A stretch of DNA of 64,000 bases from Bacteroidota bacterium (GTDB lineage Bacteria; Bacteroidota; Bacteroidia; Chitinophagales; Chitinophagaceae): NCBI GenBank assembly GCA_947453145.1, contig CANGFA010000011.1, forward strand, positions 1-64,000, in the 5' to 3' direction. The notes beneath the pieces were generated by a model. That model made no database searches. It saw only the letters and a list, made by a program, of their open reading frames with translations, and was not told where the DNA came from. Below are positions 17,373 to 25,808 of this stretch, one piece after another. A program made the translations under genes and the position numbers. Position 1 is the first letter of the stretch, and the number at the start of each line of letters is the position of its first letter.

Positions 17373-18326
17373 TTAAAATACGGCTGCTACAACATCCTTT
17401 ACTACTTTTGGCTTTCCTAAAGTATAATAGTGTAAAACCGGTACGCCAGCGGCTTTTAGCTCCTTGCTTTGTTGTATTAACCACTCGGTGCCCACTTGTT
17501 CACAAGCTTCGTCCGTAGTAGCTGCTTCCATTGCGCTTCTTAATTCTGCAGGAATATCTACATAAAATATATTAGGTAAAATAGTTAACTGCTTTTTGTT
17601 GGTAATGGGTTTTAAACCTGGTATAATAGGAACATTAATACCAATGCTTCGGCATGCATCTACATATTCAAAATATTTTTTGTTGTCAAAAAACATTTGC
17701 GTCATAATATATTGTGCACCTGCATCTACTTTTGCTTTGGCAATTTGTAAATCAAATTCCATACTTGGTGCTTCAAAATGTTTTTCGGGGTAACCCGAAA
17801 CACCCATACAAAAATTGGTCTTACTTCCGTTTATAATTTCTTTATCTAAATATGCTCCGTTATTTAATCCCACTACCTGCTTTAATAAATCAATGGCTTG
17901 TTGATTACCATTTGGTTCAGGTACAAAAGTTTTTTGCCCCTTTTCCGCATCTCCTCGTAAAACCAATACATTATCAATGCCTAAAAATTGTAAGTCTATT
18001 AGTGCATCCTCGGTTTCTCTTTTAGAAAAGCCACCACAAATTATATGTGGCACCGCGTCTACATTATAATGGTTCATAATGGCCGCACAAATACCTACCG
18101 TACCTGGGCGCTTACGCACATCCACTTTTTCTTCCACGCCGGCTGCGTTTTTACGAACCAGGGTTTCGCTTCGGTGATAAGTAACGTTAATCCAAGAGGG
18201 CTTAAACTCCATTAATGGGTCCAAGTGCTCATATATATAAGAAATGGTTCTTCCCTTTAAAGGAGGTAATACCTCAAAGGATACCAATGTGTCTTTTGCC
18301 TTAGCCAAATGTTCAATAACCTGCAT
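17373..18326 (-). CDS. metF: Methylenetetrahydrofolate reductase
   Basis: A 317-residue FAD enzyme that reduces 5,10-methylene-THF to 5-methyl-THF for methionine synthesis. Conserved blocks seen: VSFEVLPP near the start, NVLVLRGDAEKG, GVSGYPEKH, the YIMTQMFFDN barrel strand and IPGLKPI. It has the catalytic barrel only, as in bacterial MetF, with no eukaryotic regulatory domain. It is divergent from lptB across 109 bp that contains -7 elements for both genes. Confidence 0.95.
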   Translation of the reverse strand: MQVIEHLAKAKDTLVSFEVLPPLKGRTISYIYEHLDPLMEFKPSWINVTYHRSETLVRKNAAGVEEKVDVRKRPGTVGICAAIMNHYNVDAVPHIICGGFSKRETEDALIDLQFLGIDNVLVLRGDAEKGQKTFVPEPNGNQQAIDLLKQVVGLNNGAYLDKEIINGSKTNFCMGVSGYPEKHFEAPSMEFDLQIAKAKVDAGAQYIMTQMFFDNKKYFEYVDACRSIGINVPIIPGLKPITNKKQLTILPNIFYVDIPAELRSAMEAATTDEACEQVGTEWLIQQSKELKAAGVPVLHYYTLGKPKVVKDVVAAVF

Positions 18327-18361
18327 GTGCTTATTTTTCTCTTAACCAAATTAGATAGTTT

Positions 18362-18369
18362 GCAAAAAT
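18362..18369 (-). promoter_or_regulatory. -7 element for metF
   Basis: Reads TATTTTTG on the minus strand, exact TAnnTTTG, 35 bp before the metF ATG. Confidence 0.45.
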
Positions 18370-18413
18370 AGTTAATATTAGTAAGTGATGGGTGCAAAAG
18401 ATAGATTTACCCT

Positions 18414-18421
18414 TATTTTTG
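18414..18421 (+). promoter_or_regulatory. -7 element for the lptB unit
   Basis: TATTTTTG, exact TAnnTTTG, 14 bp before the GTG start of lptB. Confidence 0.5.
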
Positions 18422-18435
18422 TATAAATAATTACT

Positions 18436-19200
18436 GTGATACTTACAATACATACCGACAAGCTTATCAAACAATATAAGAACCGCCGTGTGGTGGACCA
18501 AGTGAGTATTTCGGTAAAGCAAGGAGAAATTGTGGGTTTATTGGGTCCAAATGGAGCAGGTAAAACCACTACTTTTTACATGGTGGTAGGTTTAATTGCA
18601 CCCGACGAGGGGCGTGTATTTTTAAACGATGAGGATATCACTAAGCTACCTATGTACAAGCGTGCTCAAATGGGTTTGGGTTACTTACCACAAGAGGCAA
18701 GCGTATTTAGAAAGTTATCGGTGGCAGATAATATCATGGCCGTTTTAGAAATGACAAAATTAACCAAGGGGGAAAGAGAACATAAATTAGAAACCCTTTT
18801 AGATGAATTTAATTTACATCATGTTCGTAATAATAATGGAGATAGTTTAAGTGGAGGTGAAAGAAGAAGAACCGAAATCGCGCGCGCTTTGGCCGTAGAT
18901 CCTAAATTTATTTTATTGGACGAACCCTTTGCTGGCGTAGATCCTATAGCAGTGGAAGATATACAATCGGTAGTAGCTCGTTTAAAATTAAAAGACATTG
19001 GTATTTTAATTACCGATCATAATGTAAATGAAACCCTTTCTATTTGTGACCGTGCTTACTTATTAATTGAGGGGAAAATTTTTAAACACGGTACCGCCGA
19101 GGAATTAGCCGAAGACGAACAAGTAAGAAGATTATACTTAGGTACTAATTTTGAATTAAAACGCAAGGATTGGATTATTGAAATGGGTCAAAAAAGCTAG
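18436..19200 (+). CDS. lptB: LPS export ABC transporter ATPase
   Basis: A 254-residue ABC ATPase that powers LPS extraction from the inner membrane with LptFG. Walker A is GPNGAGKTT (37-45), the signature is [15 protein letters not shown], and Walker B is [12 protein letters not shown], followed by the [11 protein letters not shown] switch region typical of LptB. The start is GTG, since no in-frame ATG lies nearby and the N-terminus [12 protein letters not shown] fits the family. It leads a co-directional series with a GH3 protein (36-bp gap), a tiny membrane protein and fabG. LptA, LptC and LptFG are not in this window. Confidence 0.92.
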   Translation: MILTIHTDKLIKQYKNRRVVDQVSISVKQGEIVGLLGPNGAGKTTTFYMVVGLIAPDEGRVFLNDEDITKLPMYKRAQMGLGYLPQEASVFRKLSVADNIMAVLEMTKLTKGEREHKLETLLDEFNLHHVRNNNGDSLSGGERRRTEIARALAVDPKFILLDEPFAGVDPIAVEDIQSVVARLKLKDIGILITDHNVNETLSICDRAYLLIEGKIFKHGTAEELAEDEQVRRLYLGTNFELKRKDWIIEMGQKS

Positions 19201-19236
19201 TTTATTTAGCTGCTTCGCGTATATTGTGTAACGCCT

Positions 19237-20751
19237 ATGAAGATATTTAGCCCAGCACTTTCACGATTAGCTCGCTTACGATATTGGCGAATTGAGCATT
19301 GGGTTCAAAATCCAATTAATGCACAACGCGAGGTATTGCAAGATCTCATTACACATGGACAGTACACCCAGTTTGGACTACAATATCAATTTGCAGACAT
19401 TTTTACGATTAGGAAGTTTAAAGAAAAAGTGCCTATCCACGAATACGAGGACCTCAAACCCTATATCGATAAAATATTAGCGGGGGAAGAGTCGGTACTT
19501 TGGAATACGCCCGTGGAGTGGTTTGCTAAAAGTAGTGGCACAACCAATGACAAGAGTAAATTTATTCCGCTTACCACAGAAAGTATTGAGGAGAATCATT
19601 TTCAAGGCTCGAAAGACGTACTTACCATTTATTACAACGATCTTCCCGATAGCGACTTGTTAATGGGCAAAGGTTTAGTAATTGGTGGATCGCATCAGGT
19701 ACATCCTATAAAAGAAAATTTTAAATATGGGGACCTAAGCGGGGTACTATTGCAGAATTCACCATTTTGGTCTTCTTTTATTAGAACACCCGAATTGTCT
19801 ATTGCGCTCTTGGACGAATGGGAAAATAAAATTGAAAGCCTAGCGCAAAGTACCATTAACGAAGACGTAAGTTCCATATCCGGTGTGCCAACTTGGACCA
19901 TGGTATTGTTAAAAAGAATTTTAGAGATAACTGGGAAAAAGAATATTAAAGAAGTGTGGCCCAATTTTGAAGTATACATTCATGGGGGCGTTTCGTTCAC
20001 GCCATATAAAAATGAATTCAATAAATTAATTGGTCCGGGTTGTAACTACGTAGAAATATACAATGCAAGTGAGGGTTTCTTTGCGGCACAGGATAGGCTT
20101 AACGAAGAAGGTATGTTGTTGTTTTTGGAGCATGGCATATTTTATGAATTTATGCCCATTGAAGAATACGGAAAAGAAAATCCTAGTACCATTGGTTTAG
20201 ACAAAGTAGAATTAGGAAAAAATTACGCCATTGTAATTAGTACCAATGGTGGCTTGTGGAGATACTTGGTGGGAGATACCATTCAATTTACAACACTTGC
20301 CCCTTTTAGAATTAAAGTATCTGGAAGGTTAAAACAATTTATTAACGCTTTTGGCGAAGAAGTAATTGCTGATAATACAGACAAAGCCATAAGTGAAGCC
20401 TGTGCCAAGTTTGGCCTTACCATGTTAGATTATACTGCAGCGCCAGTTTATATGTCAGACAACAATTCCGGGGCACACGAATGGCTCATTGAATTTGAAC
20501 AAGCACCCAAAGACATGCTTGCTTTTACCATTTGCTTGGATAAAAAATTGCAATCCTTAAATAGTGATTACGAAGCAAAACGCCATAAAGATATTGCATT
20601 GGGATTGCCCATTATTACTGCAGCAAAAAAAGGTTGTTTTCATGAGTGGCTAAAAAGTAAGGGGAAGCTAGGAGGACAACACAAAGTGCCCCGTTTGTCC
20701 AATGAGCGCAAACTCATTGAGGAATTAAAACACATTCACTTTGAATTATAA
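19237..20751 (+). CDS. GH3-family acyl-acid adenylating protein (first copy)
   Basis: A 504-residue GH3-superfamily protein. The nucleotide-binding motif SSGTTNDKSKFIPLT starts at 99, the acyl/AMP-binding motif YNASEGFF is mid-protein, and the LWRYLVGDTIQFT motif precedes the mobile C-terminal domain with KVSGRLKQFINAFGEEV. Plant GH3 enzymes adenylate acyl acids and conjugate them to amino acids, while the role of bacterial homologues is largely unknown. It is located between lptB and a small membrane gene plus fabG with gaps of 36 and 3 bp. A lipid or acyl-chain role is a reasonable inference. A second copy is at 46068-47588. Confidence 0.85.
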   Translation: MKIFSPALSRLARLRYWRIEHWVQNPINAQREVLQDLITHGQYTQFGLQYQFADIFTIRKFKEKVPIHEYEDLKPYIDKILAGEESVLWNTPVEWFAKSSGTTNDKSKFIPLTTESIEENHFQGSKDVLTIYYNDLPDSDLLMGKGLVIGGSHQVHPIKENFKYGDLSGVLLQNSPFWSSFIRTPELSIALLDEWENKIESLAQSTINEDVSSISGVPTWTMVLLKRILEITGKKNIKEVWPNFEVYIHGGVSFTPYKNEFNKLIGPGCNYVEIYNASEGFFAAQDRLNEEGMLLFLEHGIFYEFMPIEEYGKENPSTIGLDKVELGKNYAIVISTNGGLWRYLVGDTIQFTTLAPFRIKVSGRLKQFINAFGEEVIADNTDKAISEACAKFGLTMLDYTAAPVYMSDNNSGAHEWLIEFEQAPKDMLAFTICLDKKLQSLNSDYEAKRHKDIALGLPIITAAKKGCFHEWLKSKGKLGGQHKVPRLSNERKLIEELKHIHFEL

Positions 20752-20754
20752 AAA

Positions 20755-20964
20755 ATGATAGAAACTTTAGGGTGGATTGCAACCGCTATAGTGGTGGGTT
20801 CTTTTGCAATACAAGATGTTAAAAAATTGCGCATTGCCAATAGTTTTGGTAGCTTACTATGGATTGCTTATGGTTTTTTAAAACAGGATAATCCTGTTAT
20901 CTTTGTAAATATTAGTATTGTATTAATGCATACTTATTGGTTTATTAAAAATAGAAAACGATGA
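20755..20964 (+). CDS. Small three-segment membrane protein, YgjV or SemiSWEET-like
   Basis: A 69-residue protein with three hydrophobic segments (about 3-21, 29-44 and 48-65). The pattern LRIANSFGSLLWIAYGFL resembles YgjV or half-size PQ-loop/SemiSWEET proteins, but the assignment is by impression only. The ATG is 3 bp after the GH3 stop and its own stop overlaps the fabG start (ATGA), so it is translated as part of the operon. Function unknown. Confidence 0.65.
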   Translation: MIETLGWIATAIVVGSFAIQDVKKLRIANSFGSLLWIAYGFLKQDNPVIFVNISIVLMHTYWFIKNRKR

Positions 20965-21716
20965 AATTATTAGACGGGAAAGTAGCCATTGTAACAGGCG
21001 CAGCAAGAGGAATTGGTGCAGCTATTGCTTTAAAATTAGCAGAACAAGGAGCACATGTAGCATTTACCTATATAAGTGATAGCAGTGCAGAAAAAGCAAA
21101 TAGTTTAGTTGTAGAAATAGAAAAGCTAGGTGTTAAAGCAAAAGCATATAAGGCAAACGCAGGTGATTTCGCAGCTTGTGAAACATTGGTAAACGATGTG
21201 GTTGCAACATTTGGAGCAGTAGATATTTGCGTAAACAATGCAGGGATCTCTAAGGATAATTTATTATTGCGTATGACCCCAGAACAATGGGATGATGTAA
21301 TGGAAACGAATTTAAAGAGCGTATTTAATATGACTAAACAGGTAATACGTCCAATGATGAAAGCAAGAAGTGGAAGTATTATTAACATGAGTTCCATCAT
21401 TGGCATTCGTGGCAATGCCGGTCAAAGTAGTTATGCAGCAAGCAAGGCGGGTATCATTGGTTTCACAAAATCTATAGCAGCAGAAATTGGAAGTAGAAAT
21501 ATTCGTTGCAACGCAATTGCACCTGGTTTTATCGAAACCGATATGACGCATTATTTAAATGAAGGAGAAGCTGGAAAAGCTTTCTTGGATAAAATTCCTT
21601 TAGGCCGTTTTGGTAAAGCAGAAGAAATTGCAAACACCACTTTATTCTTAGCAAGTGATTTAAGTAGTTATATCACTGGGCAAGTTATAAGTGCTTGTGG
21701 GGGATTAAATATTTAA
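20961..21716 (+). CDS. fabG: 3-oxoacyl-ACP reductase
   Basis: A 251-residue classical SDR reducing 3-oxoacyl-ACP to 3-hydroxyacyl-ACP with NADPH in fatty acid synthesis. Seen: TGAARGIG (12-19), NNAG (92-95), Ser144/145, Tyr158 and Lys162 in YAASKAG, and the terminal ITGQVISACGGL. The overall pattern is FabG-like, although paralogous FabG proteins can have other substrates. It overlaps the small membrane gene by 4 bp. Its stop codon overlaps the stop of the convergent adk gene (21713-21716). Confidence 0.88.
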   Translation: MKLLDGKVAIVTGAARGIGAAIALKLAEQGAHVAFTYISDSSAEKANSLVVEIEKLGVKAKAYKANAGDFAACETLVNDVVATFGAVDICVNNAGISKDNLLLRMTPEQWDDVMETNLKSVFNMTKQVIRPMMKARSGSIINMSSIIGIRGNAGQSSYAASKAGIIGFTKSIAAEIGSRNIRCNAIAPGFIETDMTHYLNEGEAGKAFLDKIPLGRFGKAEEIANTTLFLASDLSSYITGQVISACGGLNI

Positions 21717-22288
21717 ATTCTTGCGTCTATTTCTTTTTTTAGATCTGCATAAATGCTTTCAACAGTTCCTTCTCCTTTAACTGAAATCACCTTATTGAAC
21801 TGTGCATAATGCGTAGCCACTGCTGTTGTTTTATCATGGTACTCTTGAATTCTAGCACGAATAATGGTTTCATTGGTGTCATCACTTCTACCAGAAGTCG
21901 CTCCACGTCCTAATAATCTTTTTACCAACTCTTCCTCACCTACTTCTAATGCCAATACCACATTTATTTCTGTTCCTTTTTGTTGTAACAAGGCGTCTAA
22001 TGCAATACACTGTGCCGTTGTACGAGGAAATCCATCAAACAAAAATCCTTTTGCTTCCGGATGCGCATTCATAAAATTATCAACCATCCCAATCACCACT
22101 TCATCCGGTACCAACTGTCCCGCATCCATAAAAGTTTTTGCTTTTAGTCCCAATGTGGTTTGATTGGTAATTTCAGATCTTAATAAATTGCCCGTTGATA
22201 AATGTTGCAAACCATTGGCAGCTATAATATTTTCACTTTGTGTTCCTTTGCCGCTTCCTGGAGGGCCAAATAAGATTAAATTAAACAT
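21713..22288 (-). CDS. adk: Adenylate kinase, short form
   Basis: Interconverts AMP, ADP and ATP. The 191-residue length is the short form without the extended zinc LID domain. P-loop GPPGSGKGT is at 8-16, and the AMP-binding LSTGNLLRSEI and GFPRTTAQ follow. The LID Arg motif is LLGRGATSGRSDD. It is convergent with fabG, with overlapping stops and no terminator between them. A -7 element lies 16 bp upstream of the ATG. Confidence 0.95.
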   Translation of the reverse strand: MFNLILFGPPGSGKGTQSENIIAANGLQHLSTGNLLRSEITNQTTLGLKAKTFMDAGQLVPDEVVIGMVDNFMNAHPEAKGFLFDGFPRTTAQCIALDALLQQKGTEINVVLALEVGEEELVKRLLGRGATSGRSDDTNETIIRARIQEYHDKTTAVATHYAQFNKVISVKGEGTVESIYADLKKEIDARI

Positions 22289-22304
22289 AGGGAGGTGTTG
22301 GATT

Positions 22305-22312
22305 CAAAGATA
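22305..22312 (-). promoter_or_regulatory. -7 element for adk
   Basis: Reads TATCTTTG on the minus strand, exact TAnnTTTG, 16 bp before the adk ATG. Confidence 0.5.
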
Positions 22313-22405
22313 ATGAACTCGCTTAAAATTATTGGGAATCGGTGGCAGAAAATCTGAACAAATAATCTGAATACTTGTTAGTATTTTTATACAATAAGAA
22401 AACTT

Positions 22406-22915
22406 ATGTTTAAACTACTTTGTTTAATGACCATGATTAGTTTGTCGGCTTGCGCACAAAGCCCTTCAAAACAAAAAAAAGATACCCTTATGGAAAAAAA
22501 CAATCCCTATTATAACCCCAACCGAAAAGAGGCATTGGTGGTTTCAGATGATATTTTAAAAACCGTTTTAAGTCCCGAGGTATACGAAATTGCAAGACAA
22601 AAGGGAACCGAAAGGCCTTTTACCAGTGCCTTTGAGAATAGCAAGGAAGTGGGAACCTTTCACTGTGCCGTTTGTGGCAACCCACTATTTAAGAGCAATG
22701 CCAAATTTGAAAGTGGCTGCGGATGGCCTAGTTTTTTTGAGCCCATCAGCAAAGAAGCCATTATCTATTTACCCGACAATACGCATGGTATGGTTCGTAC
22801 CGAAGTGGAATGCGGAAAGTGTAAAGCGCACCTGGGACATGTTTTTGAAGACGGTCCAAAGCCTACTGGTTTAAGGTACTGTATTAACGGGGTGGTGCTT
22901 ACCATGGAAAAATAA
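22406..22915 (+). CDS. msrB: Peptide-methionine (R)-S-oxide reductase, lipoprotein form
   Basis: Repairs oxidised methionine (R form) in proteins. The 169-residue protein has a lipoprotein signal with lipobox LSAC (Cys16), so it acts at the membrane outside the cytoplasm. Zinc is held by Cys87/Cys90 and Cys136/Cys139. The conserved GCGWPSF block is at 104-110, and the catalytic Cys159 sits in RYCING. The fold is complete and MsrA is not fused. The neighbours give no functional hint. Confidence 0.93.
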   Translation: MFKLLCLMTMISLSACAQSPSKQKKDTLMEKNNPYYNPNRKEALVVSDDILKTVLSPEVYEIARQKGTERPFTSAFENSKEVGTFHCAVCGNPLFKSNAKFESGCGWPSFFEPISKEAIIYLPDNTHGMVRTEVECGKCKAHLGHVFEDGPKPTGLRYCINGVVLTMEK

Positions 22916-22948
22916 GTTGTTGGCATATATTGGCTAATTTAGTGGCCA

Positions 22949-24049
22949 ATGAAACAAAAGGCTGTTTGTATATCGCCCCTGGATTGGGGTTTGGGTCATG
23001 CAACAAGATGCATTCCGCTAATTCGTGCGTTTCAATCCCTAGATTATAAAATATACATTGCATCCGAAGGAAAACAGGAGGCCCTATTAAAAGAAGCCTT
23101 TCCAAATGCAATCTTTTTGCCATTAAAAGGATACCGTATCTGGTACACGCGCGCGCGCGCTTTGTTTACGCTCGGAATGATTGTACAAATTCCAAAAATA
23201 ATTGCAGCCATAGTAAATGAATATTTTTGGTTAAAACAAAGCGCTAAAAAATATCATTTTGATTTAGTTGTTTCAGATAATCGTTTTGGTTTTTTTCATA
23301 CAAACATTAAAAGTGTTTTTATCACGCACCAACTTGAAATTCAAACCCCTTTCAAATGGAGCACCCGGCTAAGCCAAATAATTAGTTACTCCTTTATTAA
23401 AAAATATGCTGCTTGTTGGGTAGCGGATATGCTTCCGCCAAATAATCTATCAGGCGTTTTAGCCAACCCACAAAAATTACCTAAGACACCCATTTGGTAT
23501 ATGAATTGCTTGTCTCGTTTAAATGAAGAACAAGATGATAAAGAAAAAGAAGAGATACAAAAAAATGAAATTTATTTTTTAGGTATTGTTTCGGGACCAG
23601 AGCCACAACGAAGCATTTTTGAAAATATATTATGGCAGGAAGGCAATTCTTTACATATCCCCTTTGTAATCATTGCGGGGCTTCCGGATCAGGAAAGTTA
23701 TTACCAATCAACCACCAATGGAAAATTGTATCATCATTTAAACGGAGTAGCTTTAAAAAAAGAAATTAATAAAGCCGAGTATATTATTTGTAGAGGTGGC
23801 TATACCACTTTAATGGAACTAACTCCTTTTCAAAAAAAATTAATACTAATTCCCACACCAGGGCAAACAGAGCAAGAATATTTAGCTAAATATTGGCAAG
23901 CAAAAAACTGGGCTATTTGTTTTGATCAATCCAACTTTAATTTGAAATTAGCCATTGAAAAAGCTGGTGCATTTGAATACAAAACACCCCCTTTTGCATA
24001 TTTTAATCAAGGGGAATTAGTGAATGAATTAAAGCGATTATCTTTATAA
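22949..24049 (+). CDS. Glycosyltransferase-like protein (MurG/GT-B type)
   Basis: A 366-residue protein with the N-terminal motif DWGLGHATRCIPLIRA, typical of GT28/MurG-like GT-B glycosyltransferases, and a C-terminal sugar-nucleotide-like region with ICRGGYTTLMEL and PTPGQTEQEYLA. It has no signal peptide. Donor and acceptor are unknown. Related conserved proteins are common in Bacteroidota. It is followed one base later by mnmH, so the pair is translationally linked. The coding sequence contains an unusual run of alternating C and G (23148-23160). Confidence 0.75.
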   Translation: MKQKAVCISPLDWGLGHATRCIPLIRAFQSLDYKIYIASEGKQEALLKEAFPNAIFLPLKGYRIWYTRARALFTLGMIVQIPKIIAAIVNEYFWLKQSAKKYHFDLVVSDNRFGFFHTNIKSVFITHQLEIQTPFKWSTRLSQIISYSFIKKYAACWVADMLPPNNLSGVLANPQKLPKTPIWYMNCLSRLNEEQDDKEKEEIQKNEIYFLGIVSGPEPQRSIFENILWQEGNSLHIPFVIIAGLPDQESYYQSTTNGKLYHHLNGVALKKEINKAEYIICRGGYTTLMELTPFQKKLILIPTPGQTEQEYLAKYWQAKNWAICFDQSNFNLKLAIEKAGAFEYKTPPFAYFNQGELVNELKRLSL

Positions 24050-24050
24050 T

Positions 24051-25115
24051 ATGGATGTACAAAAAATTAATATCACAGAATTTATAAATAGCGCTTTTAC
24101 TTATTTATTATTAGACGTAAGGAGCCCGGCCGAATATGAACACGCACATATTCCAGGTGCAAAATCACTTCCTTTATTTGACAATGAACAAAGAGCCATC
24201 GTAGGAACAACCTATAAAAAACAAAGTAGAGAGGATGCTATTAAAATTGCATTACCCTTTTTTGGAGACAAGATGTTACAAATGGTTGAAACTGTTGAAA
24301 AATGGAGTTCGGTATTTGAAAAAGAACACAATTTAAAACCCTTTGTGGTTGTACATTGTTGGAGAGGTGGTATGCGAAGTGCAGCAGTAGCATGGCTTTT
24401 AGACTTGTATGGTTTTAAGGTGATTCAAATAAATGGTGGGTATAAAGCATACCGTAACTGGGTAATTGAAAAGTATACACAACCTTATTCTTTAAAAGTA
24501 TTAGGGGGTTATACGGGCTCCGGAAAAACCGAAACACTTCGCGCGCTTGCCACAACAGGAAAAGCAGTAGTGGATTTAGAGGGTTTAGCCAAACACAAGG
24601 GTTCTGCGTTTGGGGCATTAGGTCAGGTGGCACAACCTAGTCAAGAAATGTTTGAAAATATATTAGCAACTTCTTTATTAGAACAAGAAAAAAAGGGCGA
24701 CTGCATTTGGGTGGAAGATGAAAGCCAAAGAATTGGAACGGTAATGATTCCTGCTGCTTTTTTTGCTCAAATAAAAAATAGTACCTGTTATTTTATGCGC
24801 ATTCCTTTTGAAGAAAGACTTTCATTTATTGTGCAACAATATGGAGGATTTGCAAAAGAGCCTTTGATAGAAGCTACCAATAGAATTCAAAAGCGATTGG
24901 GTGGCCTGGAAACAAAAAACGCAGTAGCGTATATTTTAGAAGGGGAAATTAGCAATGCTTTTTCCATACTTTTAAAATATTACGATAAGTGGTATGATAA
25001 ATTTTCTAAAGCAGAAAAGAATAATAAAGAAGACGCTGTTATTTTTAATATTCAATGGCTAGATGCGCATAAAGTAGATGCCATTACAAATTCAAAATTA
25101 TTGATGGGTTTATAG
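24051..25115 (+). CDS. mnmH: tRNA 2-selenouridine synthase
   Basis: Also known as SelU or YbbB. It converts 2-thiouridine (through a geranylated intermediate) to 2-selenouridine at the wobble position of some tRNAs, using selenophosphate. The N-terminal rhodanese domain (about 1-135) has the active Cys103 in VVHCWRGGMRS, and the C-terminal P-loop domain has GYTGSGKT (153-160). The 354-residue length fits. Function needs SelD elsewhere in the genome; no selD is in this window. It starts one base after the glycosyltransferase-like gene. Confidence 0.9.
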   Translation: MDVQKINITEFINSAFTYLLLDVRSPAEYEHAHIPGAKSLPLFDNEQRAIVGTTYKKQSREDAIKIALPFFGDKMLQMVETVEKWSSVFEKEHNLKPFVVVHCWRGGMRSAAVAWLLDLYGFKVIQINGGYKAYRNWVIEKYTQPYSLKVLGGYTGSGKTETLRALATTGKAVVDLEGLAKHKGSAFGALGQVAQPSQEMFENILATSLLEQEKKGDCIWVEDESQRIGTVMIPAAFFAQIKNSTCYFMRIPFEERLSFIVQQYGGFAKEPLIEATNRIQKRLGGLETKNAVAYILEGEISNAFSILLKYYDKWYDKFSKAEKNNKEDAVIFNIQWLDAHKVDAITNSKLLMGL

Positions 25116-25148
25116 CAACTTAGTTTTATTTTTACTTAATTCAAAAAT

Positions 25149-25712
25149 ATGCAACAGTTACTTGCGTGGTGGTATTTTTCAGTGCGGGGTTGGAAAACGG
25201 AAGGACAATTCCCATTTGAATTAAAAAAATCGGTATTGGTGGTGGCACCCCACACACACTCCTTTGATTTTTTTTTAGGACTGGGCATTCGTAAAAAATT
25301 GCATTTTGAATTTGTGCATTTTCTAGGAAAAAAGGAGCTTTTTTGGGGCATCTTTGGTTTTATACTTAGGCAGCTCGGGGGTTATCCCGTTGAAAGATCA
25401 AAAAACTCAAATCAAGTAGACCAGGTGGTCAAGATTTTTAATGAAAAAGAGCGGTTTCATATTGCGCTCTCCCCCGAGGGCACCCGAAAAAAGGTGAATA
25501 GACTAAAATCTGGCTTTTATCATATTGCTAAAAATGCCAATGTGCCCATTGTAATGGTGGCGCTGGATTTTGAACATAAAAAAGTAATTTTTGCCCCCCC
25601 TTTTATGACAAGCGAGAACGAAAAGACAGATAAACAAAAAATTGTACGGTTTTTTAAGGGCATTTTGGGCTATGTACCCTCCAATAGTATCACCGAAGAC
25701 ATTGAGGGCTAG
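25149..25712 (+). CDS. 1-acyl-sn-glycerol-3-phosphate acyltransferase family protein
   Basis: A 187-residue PlsC-superfamily acyltransferase. The HX4D catalytic motif is HTHSFD near residue 36, and the acceptor-binding motif is SPEGTR, followed by KSGFYHIA. It is short and lacks clear membrane segments, like the small PlsC-like proteins seen in Bacteroidota, so the acyl acceptor is uncertain. It follows mnmH by 33 bp on the same strand. Confidence 0.82.
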   Translation: MQQLLAWWYFSVRGWKTEGQFPFELKKSVLVVAPHTHSFDFFLGLGIRKKLHFEFVHFLGKKELFWGIFGFILRQLGGYPVERSKNSNQVDQVVKIFNEKERFHIALSPEGTRKKVNRLKSGFYHIAKNANVPIVMVALDFEHKKVIFAPPFMTSENEKTDKQKIVRFFKGILGYVPSNSITEDIEG

Positions 25713-25734
25713 CTGTTAATTTTTTAATAATTGT

Positions 25735-25765
25735 TTTGCACATCAGGTCGATATTAGTATTTTTG
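25735..25765 (+). promoter_or_regulatory. Complete Bacteroidota promoter for the OmpA lipoprotein
   Basis: A -33 element TTTG (25735-25738) and a -7 element TATTTTTG (25758-25765) are separated by 19 bp, the expected spacing. It is the clearest promoter in the window and fits a highly expressed envelope protein. The leader would be about 40 bases and includes GGCCGTAGGCC. Confidence 0.75.
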
Positions 25766-25808
25766 TTAAGGCCGTAGGCCATTTTATTCATTTAAATAAA
25801 AAAATAGT

